64,000 nucleotides of DNA, taken from Halomonas smyrnensis AAD6 (GTDB lineage: Bacteria; Pseudomonadota; Gammaproteobacteria; Pseudomonadales; Halomonadaceae). Where the stretch lies: positions 310,001 to 374,000 of the forward strand of contig NZ_AJKS02000001.1 in assembly GCF_000265245.1 (NCBI RefSeq), given 5' to 3'. The position numbers and the translations under genes were made by a program. The notes beneath the pieces were generated by a model. That model was not told where the DNA came from and made no database searches. It saw nothing but the letters and a program-made list of their open reading frames with translations. Shown piece by piece: positions 9,582-21,226 of this stretch (positions within the stretch are counted from its first letter, which is position 1; each line of letters starts with the position of its first letter).

Positions 9582-9616
9582 ACCGCCCCCAGGCGCTGGC
9601 CATGGGGGCGGTTTTC
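9582..9616 (+). terminator. Rho-independent terminator after plsY
   Basis: A 10-bp stem (ACCGCCCCCA at 9582-9591 with TGGGGGCGGT at 9603-9612) followed by four T. It ends plsY transcription; the T run favours the plus direction. Confidence 0.75.
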
Positions 9617-9650
9617 GTTGGGCGGTTCCCGGTCGTCAGCCTCCGGCCGG

Positions 9651-9898
9651 CGGCTCGAGCCCGTCCATCGGCCAGCGCGGCACGGCCTGCATCCGGCCGA
9701 CCTCGTCGCGCTCTCCCGCCAGCAGTCGCTGCGCGCCGTGACCATAGAAAGCGTGATCATGCGCTGCCAGTTGGCGGCTCGAGCCCGTCCATCGGCCAGC
9801 GCGGCACGGCCTGCATCCGGCCGATTTCGTCGCGTTCTCCCGCCAGCAGTCGCTGCGCGCCGTGACCATAGAAAGCGCGATCATGCGCTGCCAGTTGG
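9651..9898 (-). repeat. Two extra tandem copies (124 bp each) of the tsaD 3' end
   Basis: Units 9651-9774 and 9775-9898 repeat the segment that starts at 9899 inside tsaD, at an exact 124-bp period and in the same orientation. The two units differ from each other at about four positions. About 80 bp (9899-9979) matches the tsaD coding tail closely; the next 25 bp are a degraded version of the preceding codons. The real tsaD stop (9881-9883) lies in the seam of the neighbouring unit. The most distal copy ends in its own in-frame stop at 9636. Several differences within the coding part are synonymous. Confidence 0.93.
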
Positions 9899-10921
9899 CG
9901 GCTCGAGCCCGTCCATCGGCCAGCGCGGCACGGCTTGCATCCGGCCGATCTCGTCGCGTTCTCCCGCCAGCAGTCGCTGTGCTCCCACATAGGCGATCAT
10001 CGCCCCGTTGTCGGTGCAGAAGCGTCCGCGCGGATAGAAGACCTCGGCGCTGCGCTTGGCGGCCTCGAGGCCGAGGCGCTCGCGCAGGCGGGCGTTGGCG
10101 CTGACGCCGCCGGCCACCACCAGCCGCTTGAGGCCGGTCTGGTCGAGGGCGCGACGGCACTTGATCACCAGGGTGTCGACCACGGCCTCCTCGAAGGCGC
10201 GGGCCACGTCGGCGCGGGCGGCGTCATCGAGCTCGCCGTCGGCCTCGAGCCTGCGGATCGCGGTCAGGGTGTGGGTCTTGAGTCCGGAGAAGCTGAAATC
10301 CAGCCCCGGGCGGTCGGTCATCGGCCGCGGGAAGCGAAAGCGCGACGGATCGCCGGTCTCGGCCAGGCGCGCCACGGCGGGGCCGCCGGGGTAGTCCAGG
10401 CCGAGCATCTTGGCGGCCTTGTCGAAGGCCTCGCCGGCGGCGTCGTCCACCGATTCGCCGAGCAGGCGATAGCGGCCGAGGCCCTCGACCTCGACCAGCT
10501 GGGTGTGGCCGCCGGAGACCAGCAGCGCCACGAAGGGAAAGGCGGGCGGGGCATCCTCGAGCATCGGCGCCAGCAGATGGCCCTCCATGTGGTGCACGCC
10601 GAGCACCGGAATGTCGAGCGCCCGGGCCATGCCGTGGGCGGTGCTGGCGCCGACCATCAGCGCGCCCACCAGGCCGGGCCCGGCGGTGTAGGCGATGGCG
10701 TCCAGCTCGCCGCGGCTCACGCCGGCCTCATCGAGCACGGTCTGGATCAGCGGCAGCAGGCGGCGGGTGTGGTCGCGGCTGGCCAGCTCCGGCACCACAC
10801 CGCCGTATTCGGCGTGCATGGCGATCTGGCTGTGGAGGGCGTCGGCCGCGAGGCCGCGCTCGGTGTCATAGAGGGCGACGCCGGTCTCGTCGCAGGAGGT
10901 CTCGATGCCCAGTACACGCAT
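9881..10921 (-). CDS. tsaD: tRNA N6-threonylcarbamoyladenosine transferase TsaD
   Basis: Catalytic subunit of the TsaBDE machine that makes t6A37 in ANN-reading tRNAs. The 346-residue protein opens [16 protein letters not shown] and has the metal ligands His111 and His115 (HHMEGH, 110-115), plus the [11 protein letters not shown] segment near the C-terminus. I start at the MRVLGIE codon; MTMRVLG two codons upstream is also possible. The last residues (EPPTGSA) are read from the first bases of a downstream tail copy, so the native C-terminus may have been changed by the array. rpsU is divergent upstream. Confidence 0.95.
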   Translation of the reverse strand: MRVLGIETSCDETGVALYDTERGLAADALHSQIAMHAEYGGVVPELASRDHTRRLLPLIQTVLDEAGVSRGELDAIAYTAGPGLVGALMVGASTAHGMARALDIPVLGVHHMEGHLLAPMLEDAPPAFPFVALLVSGGHTQLVEVEGLGRYRLLGESVDDAAGEAFDKAAKMLGLDYPGGPAVARLAETGDPSRFRFPRPMTDRPGLDFSFSGLKTHTLTAIRRLEADGELDDAARADVARAFEEAVVDTLVIKCRRALDQTGLKRLVVAGGVSANARLRERLGLEAAKRSAEVFYPRGRFCTDNGAMIAYVGAQRLLAGERDEIGRMQAVPRWPMDGLEPPTGSA

Positions 10922-11001
10922 GGTCATGGCTCGGTACAGCGGAAAGGGCGTCATTCTACGCCTTTTGGTCGTGCCGCGGCAGGGGCGGAGGGCGAAACGG
11001 T

Positions 11002-11030
11002 TTGCATGGCCGTGGTACGACGACTAGAAT
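11002..11030 (+). promoter_or_regulatory. Sigma-70 promoter of the rpsU-dnaG-rpoD operon
   Basis: TTGCAT (11002-11007) and TAGAAT (11025-11030) are separated by 17 nt, a near-consensus housekeeping promoter. It points at rpsU about 170 nt downstream, leaving a long leader. Confidence 0.65.
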
Positions 11031-11199
11031 ACTGTGCGCTGCAAGACTGGGTCGTGCGCCCAGGGGCAGGCTCCCTGTTTCTCCCTTCCATCGTTTCGGC
11101 CCGCCTCGCGTGGTCGTCGGCGTCAGCGGGACATGGCGAGCGTCCCTGAAGGCGTGCGTTCAAACCGAACTCAAGTTTTTCAAGGTAGGTGAGTGCTTA

Positions 11200-11415
11200 A
11201 TGCCTTCTGTTAAAGTACGCGATAACGAGCCGTTTGACGTCGCACTGCGTCGCTTCAAGCGTTCCTGTGAAAAAGCCGGTGTTCTGTCCGAGGTTCGCCG
11301 CCGCGAGCAGTACGAGAAGCCGACCGCAGAGCGCAAGCGCAAGGCGGCTGCCGCCGTCAAGCGTCACGCCAAGAAGCTTCAGCGTGAGCGCAAGCGTTTC
11401 GAACGGCTCTATTGA
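11200..11415 (+). CDS. rpsU: 30S ribosomal protein S21
   Basis: Small basic ribosomal protein of 71 residues, needed for efficient initiation. The whole chain matches S21 ([20 protein letters not shown] to the C-terminal [13 protein letters not shown]). The ATG at 11200 follows AGGTAGGTGAG. It is the first gene of the classic rpsU-dnaG-rpoD macromolecular synthesis operon, with a terminator before dnaG. Confidence 0.97.
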   Translation: MPSVKVRDNEPFDVALRRFKRSCEKAGVLSEVRRREQYEKPTAERKRKAAAAVKRHAKKLQRERKRFERLY

Positions 11416-11466
11416 TCCGTACTTGGGCCGGCCCGCTGGCTAGCGGATCGGCTCGGGAGGAGCGCC

Positions 11467-11500
11467 AAGCGGCCGCCGTTCGGTGGCCGCTTGTTTTTTC
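11467..11500 (+). terminator. Intra-operon terminator between rpsU and dnaG
   Basis: AAGCGGCC (11467-11474) pairs with GGCCGCTT (11485-11492), followed by TGTTTTTT. It matches the known arrangement in E. coli, where a terminator after rpsU lowers dnaG expression relative to S21. Confidence 0.8.
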
Positions 11501-11545
11501 GCCCGTTCTCAGGGGCCTGGCTTTCAAACCCGACTGGATTGCCTG

Positions 11546-13384
11546 ATGGCCGGTCAGATCCCGCAGCGTTTCATCGATGACCTGCTGGCTCGCGTCGACG
11601 TGGTCGAGGTGGTCGGCGAGCGGGTCAAGCTCAAGAAGGCCGGACGCAATCATTCCGGTCTCTGTCCCTTCCACCAGGAAAAGTCGCCGTCCTTTACCGT
11701 CAGCGCCGACAAGCAGTTCTACCACTGCTTCGGCTGCGGTGCCCACGGTAACGCGCTGCGCTTCCTGATGGAGTACGACAACCTGCGCTTCCCCGAGGCG
11801 GTGGAGCATCTCGCCGCCCGGCTGGGGCTCGAGGTGCCGCGCGAGGGCGCCGACGATCCGCGGGCCCAGGCCCGGGAGCGCAAGCGCAAGGAAGGCGTCA
11901 ACCTGCTCGAGCTCTCGGCGAGCTTCTTCCGCGAGCGCCTGAAGATGCCCGAAGGGCAGGGCGCGCGGGAGTACATCGAGCGGCGCGGGCTGTCGCCGGA
12001 AGTCGTGCGCGACTTCGGCATCGGCTATGCCCCGGGCGGCTGGGAGTCGCTCAAGCGGCATCTCGGCGAGCAGGGCGTCGCCGAGCCGGTGCAGATCGAA
12101 TACGGCCTGCTGGTGCACCGCGAGGACAGCGGGCGCACCTATGATCGCTTCCGCGATCGGGTGATGTTTCCGATCCGCGATATCCGCGGACGCACCATCG
12201 CCTTCGGCGGGCGGGTGCTGGGCGATGCCAAGCCCAAGTACCTGAACTCCCCGGAGACACCGGTCTTTCACAAGGGGCGCGAGCTGTACGGCCTCTACGA
12301 GGCGCGTCAGGCCAATCCGCGCCTCGAGCGACTGGTGATCGTCGAGGGTTACATGGACGTGGTGGCGCTCGCCCAGTTCGGCATCCGCAATGCGGTGGCC
12401 ACCCTGGGCACGGCCACCACCGAGGATCATCTCGGACGGCTGTTCCGCATGGTCGACGAGGTGGTGTTCTGCTTCGACGGCGACCGCGCCGGGCGCCAGG
12501 CGGCGAGCCGGGCGCTGGAGACGGTGCTGCCGCAGATGATCGACGGCCGCCAGGCGCGCTTCCTGTTCCTGCCCGACGGCGAGGATCCGGATACCCTGGT
12601 GCGCCGCGAGGGGGCCGAGGCCTTCAAGGATCGCGTCACCTGTGCCAGTCCGCTGTCGGAGTTCCTCTTCGAGCAGGCCGCCGAAGGGCGCGACCTGGAG
12701 CGGCTGGAGGAACGCGAGCGCTTCGCCAGCCGGGTGCTGGGCGCCATCGGCCGGCTGCCCGCCGGGGTGATGAAGTCGCTGCTGCTGACGGAACTCTCGC
12801 GTCGCACCGGCGTCGACCAGTCGAGCTTCGAATCGCTGATGTCCCGCGACGAGGCCGTGGTCGACGAGGCGCCGCCCGCGGAAGCGCCGCCGGAGTGGGC
12901 GGACTCGGCGCCGCCCCGGGGCGAGGCGCCGGGGCGCGGTCGACCGGCCGCCGGCGCTCAGGCGTCGCTGGGCCAGATGGCCCGGGCGCTGCAGCTGCTG
13001 GTGCACGAGCCGACGCTGGTCGAGCGGCTGCCCGAGGATGACGACTGGTGCGACCAGAGCGACCCGGATGCCGGGCTGTGCCGCGAGGTGGTGCGCCTGC
13101 TTCGGGCCGGCGGCTACCGCAGTGCCCAGGTGCTGCTGGCCCACTTCCACGGCACGCCGGAGGGCGAGCGCCTGGCGAGCCTGGCGCGCAAGCCGCTGGA
13201 GATGCCGCGCGGAGTGCGTGGCACCGAGCTGGATAACTGGGTGGCCTACTTTCAGCGCCACCGGCAGCGGCAGTCGCCGCAGCAGGAGTATGACGCCCTG
13301 CTGGCGCGGGAGCGCGCCGGGGAGCGGCTGTCCAAGGAGGAGCGCCAGCGGCTGATGGTGCTGCTGACCGAGCTGAAGGGATGA
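11546..13384 (+). CDS. dnaG: DNA primase DnaG
   Basis: Makes RNA primers at the replication fork and binds DnaB helicase through its C-terminus. The 612-residue protein has the CHC2 zinc site at Cys40, His43, Cys61 and Cys64. It also has a Toprim catalytic core with VIVEGYMD and FDGDRAGRQ, and a helical C-terminal helicase-binding region. A Gly/Ala/Pro-rich linker (about 435-475) precedes that region. The ATG at 11546 gives the conserved MAGQIPQRFIDDLLAR start; an upstream in-frame extension runs into the terminator and is rejected. Confidence 0.96.
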   Translation: MAGQIPQRFIDDLLARVDVVEVVGERVKLKKAGRNHSGLCPFHQEKSPSFTVSADKQFYHCFGCGAHGNALRFLMEYDNLRFPEAVEHLAARLGLEVPREGADDPRAQARERKRKEGVNLLELSASFFRERLKMPEGQGAREYIERRGLSPEVVRDFGIGYAPGGWESLKRHLGEQGVAEPVQIEYGLLVHREDSGRTYDRFRDRVMFPIRDIRGRTIAFGGRVLGDAKPKYLNSPETPVFHKGRELYGLYEARQANPRLERLVIVEGYMDVVALAQFGIRNAVATLGTATTEDHLGRLFRMVDEVVFCFDGDRAGRQAASRALETVLPQMIDGRQARFLFLPDGEDPDTLVRREGAEAFKDRVTCASPLSEFLFEQAAEGRDLERLEERERFASRVLGAIGRLPAGVMKSLLLTELSRRTGVDQSSFESLMSRDEAVVDEAPPAEAPPEWADSAPPRGEAPGRGRPAAGAQASLGQMARALQLLVHEPTLVERLPEDDDWCDQSDPDAGLCREVVRLLRAGGYRSAQVLLAHFHGTPEGERLASLARKPLEMPRGVRGTELDNWVAYFQRHRQRQSPQQEYDALLARERAGERLSKEERQRLMVLLTELKG

Positions 13385-13416
13385 GGGTTCGCGGTGCGTC
13401 GCCAACTGGCGCCGGC

Positions 13417-13444
13417 CTTGAAATCCCGCCTACCATCACCATAT
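13417..13444 (+). promoter_or_regulatory. Candidate sigma-32 (heat-shock) promoter for rpoD
   Basis: CTTGAAA (13417-13423), 13 nt, then CACCATAT (13437-13444), against the sigma-32 consensus CTTGAAA-N13-15-CCCCATNT. It lies in the dnaG-rpoD gap, where E. coli also drives rpoD from a heat-shock promoter (there inside dnaG). Confidence 0.55.
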
Positions 13445-13515
13445 AGATAGCGTCCCCTGAGCGGAACGCAACCAGACACGCTAACACACCTGAATGACCG
13501 CGCAAATACGCCGAA

Positions 13516-13546
13516 CTGGCAAAACAGCGGTCTTACCCGCTATACT
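13516..13546 (+). promoter_or_regulatory. Weak housekeeping promoter candidate for rpoD
   Basis: A good minus-10 hexamer TATACT (13541-13546) has only a poor minus-35 (CTGGCA at 13516, 19-nt spacer). It lies 72 nt before the rpoD ATG. Confidence 0.3.
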
Positions 13547-13618
13547 GTTCGGCTTATCGAGTTTTCTCCGCTTCAGTGCTTCAGGTGCTTCATTCTTCTT
13601 CGTCGAGATAGGGTTTCT

Positions 13619-15460
<1,842 letters not shown>

Positions 15461-15516
15461 TCGTCGGGCCGGCCGTGTGCCGGCCTCGGCATGCCCTGCT
15501 TGAAATGCCCCGCCTG

Positions 15517-15558
15517 AAACGACGACGCCCGCGGCCATGGCCGCGGGCGTCGTCGTTT
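15517..15558. terminator. Perfect 42-nt palindrome between convergent rpoD and a membrane protein gene
   Basis: An uninterrupted inverted repeat (arms AAACGACGACGCCCGCGGCC and its complement) flanked by AAA and TTT. It is placed to stop transcription from both sides of the convergent pair. Confidence 0.75.
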
Positions 15559-15586
15559 GGGCTGCCGGTCTGGCCCGGTCTGGACC

Positions 15587-16237
15587 TTACCCCCGGCCCT
15601 GAAGCCGCTGCTGCCGCCAGCGGCGCGCCAGCAGCATCAGCTCGATCATGGCGATGCACAGCAGGGTATAGCCGAACAGTTCGGTGACCTCCTCGGCGGC
15701 GTCCTTGAACACGCGGATGTACTGCTCGCCGAGGACGGCCTCCCACATTTCGCCGCGCCCGTAGAGGCGCGAAAACACGTAGGTGCCGATGAAGCCCGCG
15801 GCGAACAGGCCTCCGGAGAAGGTCGTGGCATAGCGCTCGAGCTCGGCGGTGAAGGCGCGGCCGTTGCGGATCACCACGAACAGGATCGGCAGCACCAGCA
15901 GGCTCACCAGGATCTGCCAGGCGCCGTCGAAGACGAACTCGTCGAGCCAGGCATCCTGCTCGCGGATCAGCGAGGCGCCGAGCAGGCCGATGACCAGCAG
16001 GGTGAGGTGGGGCAGGCGGTCGTCCAGGCGGCGGGCGACGATCGCCAGGATCGTGCCGGCGAGCAGTAGCAGCGACTGCAGCGATTCGGTGAGGCCGATT
16101 TCGGAGAAGCGCACGTTCGGCATGTACGTGGCTTCGAAGAGCACGGCCTGCATCAGGGCGGCCACCAGCAGCATGTAGGCGAAGCCGCGCAGGCACAGGT
16201 GTCGGAAGCCGATTCGGTCGGCGGAATGTTCGGGCAT
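15587..16237 (-). CDS. Multi-pass membrane protein of unknown function
   Basis: 216 residues with about six hydrophobic segments (YMLLVAALMQAVLF, LQSLLLLAGTILAIVA, LTLLVIGLLGASLI, ILVSLLVLPILFVVI, FSGGLFAAGFIGTYVF, LFGYTLLCIAMIELMLLA), an N-terminal polar stretch and a basic C-terminus. I recognise no family motif. It is convergent with rpoD and shares its strand with the LysR gene upstream, 48 nt away, so the two may be co-transcribed. The function cannot be inferred from the sequence. Confidence 0.75.
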   Translation of the reverse strand: MPEHSADRIGFRHLCLRGFAYMLLVAALMQAVLFEATYMPNVRFSEIGLTESLQSLLLLAGTILAIVARRLDDRLPHLTLLVIGLLGASLIREQDAWLDEFVFDGAWQILVSLLVLPILFVVIRNGRAFTAELERYATTFSGGLFAAGFIGTYVFSRLYGRGEMWEAVLGEQYIRVFKDAAEEVTELFGYTLLCIAMIELMLLARRWRQQRLQGRG

Positions 16238-16285
16238 GGATGAGGCTTCTATCGGTAGAGATGTTAAGGCGGCTAATTATACGTC

Positions 16286-17242
16286 TCAAGACGAGGTGTT
16301 GTCTGCCACCACCGGATGCCGGGAGGGATGCTGTCGCCGCGCTTCCTCCAGCAGCCAGTCGTGGACCGCGCAGATCCGCCGGTCGTCCAGCGAGCCCGCG
16401 GCGTGCACGATGCCGTAGTGCATGCCGGTGGCGACGCGCTGTTCGAAGGGCGCCACCAGGGCGCCGGTGTCCAGCTCGCTGGTGATCAGCGTCTGGCGGG
16501 CGATGGCCACGCCCATGCCGGCCAGCGCGGCCTCCATGGTCAGGTGGTTGCGGTTGAAAGTGTAGCCGCGTCGAACGTTGATGTAGGGCGCCTCGGTGGC
16601 CTGCAGATAGTGTTCCCATTCGCCATAGTCGTGGCTGCCGCGCCAGGCGGTGACGTCGTGCAGCAGCGGATACCAGGCCAGGTCCTCGGGGCGGCGCAGC
16701 GGCGGCCGGCCGCGCATCAGCGAGGGCGCGCAGACCGGGAAGATGGTCTCCTCCATCAGCGGCGTGATCGACATGCCGGGGTAGTGGCCGTCGTTGAGAT
16801 CCAGTGCCAGGTCGAACTCGCCCTCGCGCAGCGAGATGTTGCTGTCCTCGGAGAGGATGTGCAGTTCGATGTCGGGAAAGCGCGCCTGCAGGCGGGGCAG
16901 GCGCGGCATCAGCCACTTGTTGAGGAAGGAGGGCACCACGCGCATGCGGATGATTCCGCTCATCACGCCGCTGCGCAGCCGCTTTACCTCCAGGCCCACC
17001 GCCTGATAGGCCTCGTCGACCACCGAGGCCAGCCGCCGGCCCTCTTCGGTCAGCGCCAGGCGACGCGGCAGGCGTCGGAACAGCTTGAACCCGAGGCGCT
17101 CCTCGAGCTGCTTGATCTGCTGGCTGACGGCGCCGGTGGTGACGTGCAGTTCCTCCGCCGCGCGGGTGAAGGAGAGGTGGCGCGCGCTGACCGCGAAGAC
17201 CTTCAGCCAGGCATGGGTCTGGGCGTTGAGGAGTCGGCTCAT
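16286..17242 (-). CDS. LysR-family regulator, GcvA-like
   Basis: 318-residue LysR protein. The N-terminal winged helix (HLSFTRAAEELHVTTGAVSQQIKQLE, about 22-47) resembles the GcvA subgroup. The effector domain runs from about 90 to 300 (IIRMRVVPSFLNKWLMPRLPRLQARFPDIEL). It is divergently placed from the L-serine dehydratase gene over a 159-nt spacer, the usual position for a LysR regulator of its neighbour. Control of serine or glycine breakdown is likely. The effector is unknown. Confidence 0.88.
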   Translation of the reverse strand: MSRLLNAQTHAWLKVFAVSARHLSFTRAAEELHVTTGAVSQQIKQLEERLGFKLFRRLPRRLALTEEGRRLASVVDEAYQAVGLEVKRLRSGVMSGIIRMRVVPSFLNKWLMPRLPRLQARFPDIELHILSEDSNISLREGEFDLALDLNDGHYPGMSITPLMEETIFPVCAPSLMRGRPPLRRPEDLAWYPLLHDVTAWRGSHDYGEWEHYLQATEAPYINVRRGYTFNRNHLTMEAALAGMGVAIARQTLITSELDTGALVAPFEQRVATGMHYGIVHAAGSLDDRRICAVHDWLLEEARRQHPSRHPVVADNTSS

Positions 17243-17401
17243 GGTTTAGTCATTCTATATCGTGGGCGAGATATTCTGGATTGTCGTCATGCCCCAGTGC
17301 GGACAACATTAAGGTCCAAGGCAAGCCAAGGCCACCAGGCTTTAGTGTAACTGACAACAAGACGGCGTCGGAACGATCCGGCCCCGCCCGAGGTTCTCCC
17401 C

Positions 17402-18781
17402 ATGTCCATCAGCGTCTTCGACTTGTTCAAGATCGGCATCGGCCCTTCCAGCTCCCATACCGTCGGCCCGATGCGCGCAGCCTATGACTTCGTTCAGGAA
17501 CTGCGTCGCCAGGACCTGCTGGAGCGCGTGGCGCGGGTCGAGGTGCATCTCCACGGGTCGCTGTCGTCCACCGGCCAGGGTCATGGCACCGACCAGGCGA
17601 CCATCATGGGCCTGATGGGCGAGCGCCCCGAGTCGATCAACCCGGATATCGTCACGCCCTGCATCGAGGAGCTGCTGGAGTCCCAGACCCTGCTGCTCGA
17701 CGGCCATCTGGCGATTCCCTTCCTGTGGGCGCGTGACCTGCAGTGGCACGACGAGAGCCTGCCCTATCACCCCAACGCCATGACCCTGGTGGCCCACGGC
17801 CATTCCCAGGAGCTGTACCGCAACATCTACTACTCCGTGGGCGGCGGCTTCGTGGTCGACGAGGCCCAGGCGGCCAGCGGCGAGCTGGACAGCGATACCA
17901 CCGCGCTGCCCTACGACTTCAACTCCGCCGGCGAGCTTTTGGCGCTGTGTCGCCTGCATGGCCTGCGCATCAGCGAGCTGATGCTGGAGAACGAGAAGGC
18001 CTGGCGCAGCGAGGCCGAGATCCGCGCCGGGCTGTGGCGCATCTGGGAGGCCATGCAGGACTGCGTGCAGAAGGGCTTCGAGGGCGAGGGCGTGCTGCCC
18101 GGCGGCCTCAACGTCAAGCGCCGCGCCGGCGCCCTGCATCGCCGCCTCGAGGCCATGGAGGACGACGGCAGCCTGATCGCCTCGACCTTCTCCGCCATGG
18201 ACTGGGTCAACGTCTTCGCCCTGGCGGTCAACGAGGAAAACGCCGCCGGCGGGCGCATGGTTACCGCGCCGACCAACGGCGCGGCCGGCATCATCCCCGC
18301 GGTGCTGCACTACTACATGAAGTTTCAGGCCAGCGCCGACGAGCGCTGCGTGGTCGACTTCCTGCTGACCGCCGGAGCCGTGGGCATCCTGTGCAAGAAG
18401 AACGCCTCCATCTCCGGCGCCGAGGTCGGCTGCCAGGGCGAGGTGGGCTCGGCCTGCGCCATGGCCGCCGCCGGCCTCACCGAGGTGCTGGGCGGCACCC
18501 CGGGGCAGGTGGAGAACGCCGCCGAGATCGGCCTGGAGCACAACCTGGGCCTGACCTGCGACCCGGTCGGCGGCCTGGTCCAGGTGCCCTGCATCGAGCG
18601 CAACGCCATCGCCTCGGTGAAGGCGATCAACGCCACCCAGATGGCCCTGCGCGGCGACGGCGAGCACTTCATCTCGCTGGACAAGGCGATCCGCACCATG
18701 CGCGATACCGGCGCCGACATGCAGGAGAAGTACAAGGAAACCTCCAAGGGCGGCCTGGCGGTCAACGCCATCGAATGCTGA
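17402..18781 (+). CDS. sdaA: L-serine ammonia-lyase, single-chain iron-sulfur type
   Basis: Deaminates L-serine to pyruvate and ammonia with a [4Fe-4S] cluster. The 459-residue protein has the beta part first ([16 protein letters not shown], 9-24), then the alpha part. Cys344, Cys386 and Cys397 fit the CX41CX10C ligand spacing of the family exactly. It closes the betaine route seen elsewhere in the window: sarcosine to glycine, serine (GlyA), pyruvate. The symbol could equally be sdaB. A strong terminator follows. Confidence 0.95.
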   Translation: MSISVFDLFKIGIGPSSSHTVGPMRAAYDFVQELRRQDLLERVARVEVHLHGSLSSTGQGHGTDQATIMGLMGERPESINPDIVTPCIEELLESQTLLLDGHLAIPFLWARDLQWHDESLPYHPNAMTLVAHGHSQELYRNIYYSVGGGFVVDEAQAASGELDSDTTALPYDFNSAGELLALCRLHGLRISELMLENEKAWRSEAEIRAGLWRIWEAMQDCVQKGFEGEGVLPGGLNVKRRAGALHRRLEAMEDDGSLIASTFSAMDWVNVFALAVNEENAAGGRMVTAPTNGAAGIIPAVLHYYMKFQASADERCVVDFLLTAGAVGILCKKNASISGAEVGCQGEVGSACAMAAAGLTEVLGGTPGQVENAAEIGLEHNLGLTCDPVGGLVQVPCIERNAIASVKAINATQMALRGDGEHFISLDKAIRTMRDTGADMQEKYKETSKGGLAVNAIEC

Positions 18782-18829
18782 ACCAGTCTCTTTGTCGGGC
18801 GGCGGTTGCCGTCCTTGCTGGCGTGCCAC

Positions 18830-18861
18830 TCGGGTGGCGCGCCTTTTTTTTGCCGGATGCC
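18830..18861 (+). terminator. Terminator after sdaA
   Basis: A 10-bp stem (GGCGTGCCAC at 18830 with GTGGCGCGCC at 18844, one G-U pair) and eight T. Confidence 0.88.
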
Positions 18862-18875
18862 GGTCAGGCGGCCGC

Positions 18876-19769
18876 TCAGCCGCGGCGCGCCGGCAGGGTG
18901 TCGCCGAGATGGGCGACCAGATAGTCGAGGAAGTGCTGCACCTTGGCCGAGCGGTGGCGGTGTTGGGGGTAGACGGCCCACACCGCGGTGTCGCCGTGGC
19001 GATAGGCGTCGAGCACGCTGATCAGCTCGCCCCGGGCCAGGTGCTCCTCGACGTAGTAGTCGGGGAGCTGGGCCAGCCCCAGGCCCTTCAGCGCCGCATC
19101 GAGCAGCGCCGGGCCGGAGTTGCCGTTCAGCGGGCCGTCGACGCGGATATCGCGGCGCACGCCGTCGACGTCGAAGCGCCAGTAGTCCCGCGAGCCGACC
19201 AGGCAGCGGTGATGCGACAGCTCCGAGAGGCTGTGGGGCTGGGCGATGCGGGTGAAGTAGGCGGGCGCGCCGACCACGTATTCGCGCCGCTCGCACAGGC
19301 GCCTGGCGATCAGCGAGGAGTCCTTCAGCCGACCCATGCGGATGGCGATGTCGAAGCCCTCGTCGATGATGTCCACCTGGCGATTGGTGAAGTGCATGCG
19401 CGCCTCGAGCCGCGGGTTGGCGCACATGAAGTCATGCACCAGCGGCGCGATGAAGCGTTCGCCGAAGGTGGTGGCGCAGGTCAGGCTCAGCAGGCCGGTG
19501 GGCGTGTCCTGCAGTTCCTTGACCGCGGTCTCGGCCTCGCGAAAGCCCTCGAACAGGTGCTGACAGTGCTGGTAGTAGAGCTGCCCCGCCTCGGTGAGGC
19601 GAATCCGCCGCGTGGTGCGATAGAGCAGGGTCGTGCCCAGCTGATTCTCCAGCTGGCTGACCAGCCGGCTGACATGGGAGCTCGAGACCTTGAGGCGTTC
19701 GGCGGCGGCCTTGAAGGCCCCCAGGCGCACGACTTCGATGAAGGCCTCGACGCGGTCCCAGCGTTGCAT
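18876..19769 (-). CDS. LysR-family regulator next to formaldehyde dehydrogenase
   Basis: LysR protein of 297 residues from the ATG at 19769 (MQRWDRVEAFIEVVRLGAF); a 14-residue longer start at 19811 would overlap the putative operator. The helix-turn-helix KAAAERLKVSSSHVSRLVSQLE lies near residues 20-42, with a LysR substrate domain after about 90. It is transcribed away from adhC over a 135-nt spacer carrying an ATTGTTG/CAACAAT inverted repeat, so adhC and itself are the natural targets. Confidence 0.88.
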   Translation of the reverse strand: MQRWDRVEAFIEVVRLGAFKAAAERLKVSSSHVSRLVSQLENQLGTTLLYRTTRRIRLTEAGQLYYQHCQHLFEGFREAETAVKELQDTPTGLLSLTCATTFGERFIAPLVHDFMCANPRLEARMHFTNRQVDIIDEGFDIAIRMGRLKDSSLIARRLCERREYVVGAPAYFTRIAQPHSLSELSHHRCLVGSRDYWRFDVDGVRRDIRVDGPLNGNSGPALLDAALKGLGLAQLPDYYVEEHLARGELISVLDAYRHGDTAVWAVYPQHRHRSAKVQHFLDYLVAHLGDTLPARRG

Positions 19770-19800
19770 GCGGGGTGTCCTCCGGTGGCTGGTGCGCTGG

Positions 19801-19822
19801 ATTGTTGTCATGTGGCAACAAT
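19801..19822. promoter_or_regulatory. Inverted repeat, likely LysR operator, in the lysR-adhC spacer
   Basis: ATTGTTG (19801-19807) and CAACAAT (19816-19822) form a perfect 7-bp dyad with an 8-nt centre. It lies between divergent genes, which suits a LysR-type box. Confidence 0.5.
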
Positions 19823-19901
19823 GTCATGCGTTTAATGCAGTTTATCCGAGTATGCGGTCTTGCCTAGACTGTGGGAAGGCCAACCCCATTGAGAGGAGTG
19901 A

Positions 19902-21011
<1,110 letters not shown>

Positions 21012-21014
<3 letters not shown>

Positions 21015-21122
21015 TACGCGCCCGACCCCGCGCGCAGGGCTAACACGCGCCCGACCGCGCGGGGCTGACACGCGTCCGACCTCGCGCGCAGGACTCGATA
21101 CCTGCCCGTTGCCGCGCGGGGG
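21012..21122. repeat. Short tandem repeat (about 28 bp, four units) after adhC
   Basis: Units begin at 21012, 21041, 21066 and 21095. Each carries a variant of ACGCGCCCGACC followed by CGCGCG and AGGGC or GGGGC. Lengths are 25-29 bp and the fourth unit is degraded. The first unit starts at the adhC stop codon and the next two also start with TAA or TGA. I see no coding or hairpin role. Confidence 0.7.
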
Positions 21123-21176
21123 ATTCGCGCCCGCCGCGCTCGCGGCGGGCGTGAACGATCCGCCTTCGATGTCGGG

Positions 21177-21191
21177 TGTCGCGAATGCGAC
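21177..21191. promoter_or_regulatory. TGTCGCGAATGCGAC palindrome before fghA
   Basis: Inverted GTCGC/GCGAC with a 4-nt centre, 35 nt before the fghA ATG. It matches TGTCGYGAWNGCGAC, also found before the dipeptidase gene (24357) and in the BCCT-fdhA spacer (34915). Probable operator shared by formaldehyde-generating or -consuming genes; the binding protein is unknown. Confidence 0.5.
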
Positions 21192-21226
21192 GCCCGGCAG
21201 CTCTCGAATTCCATGAGGAGTCGCTC

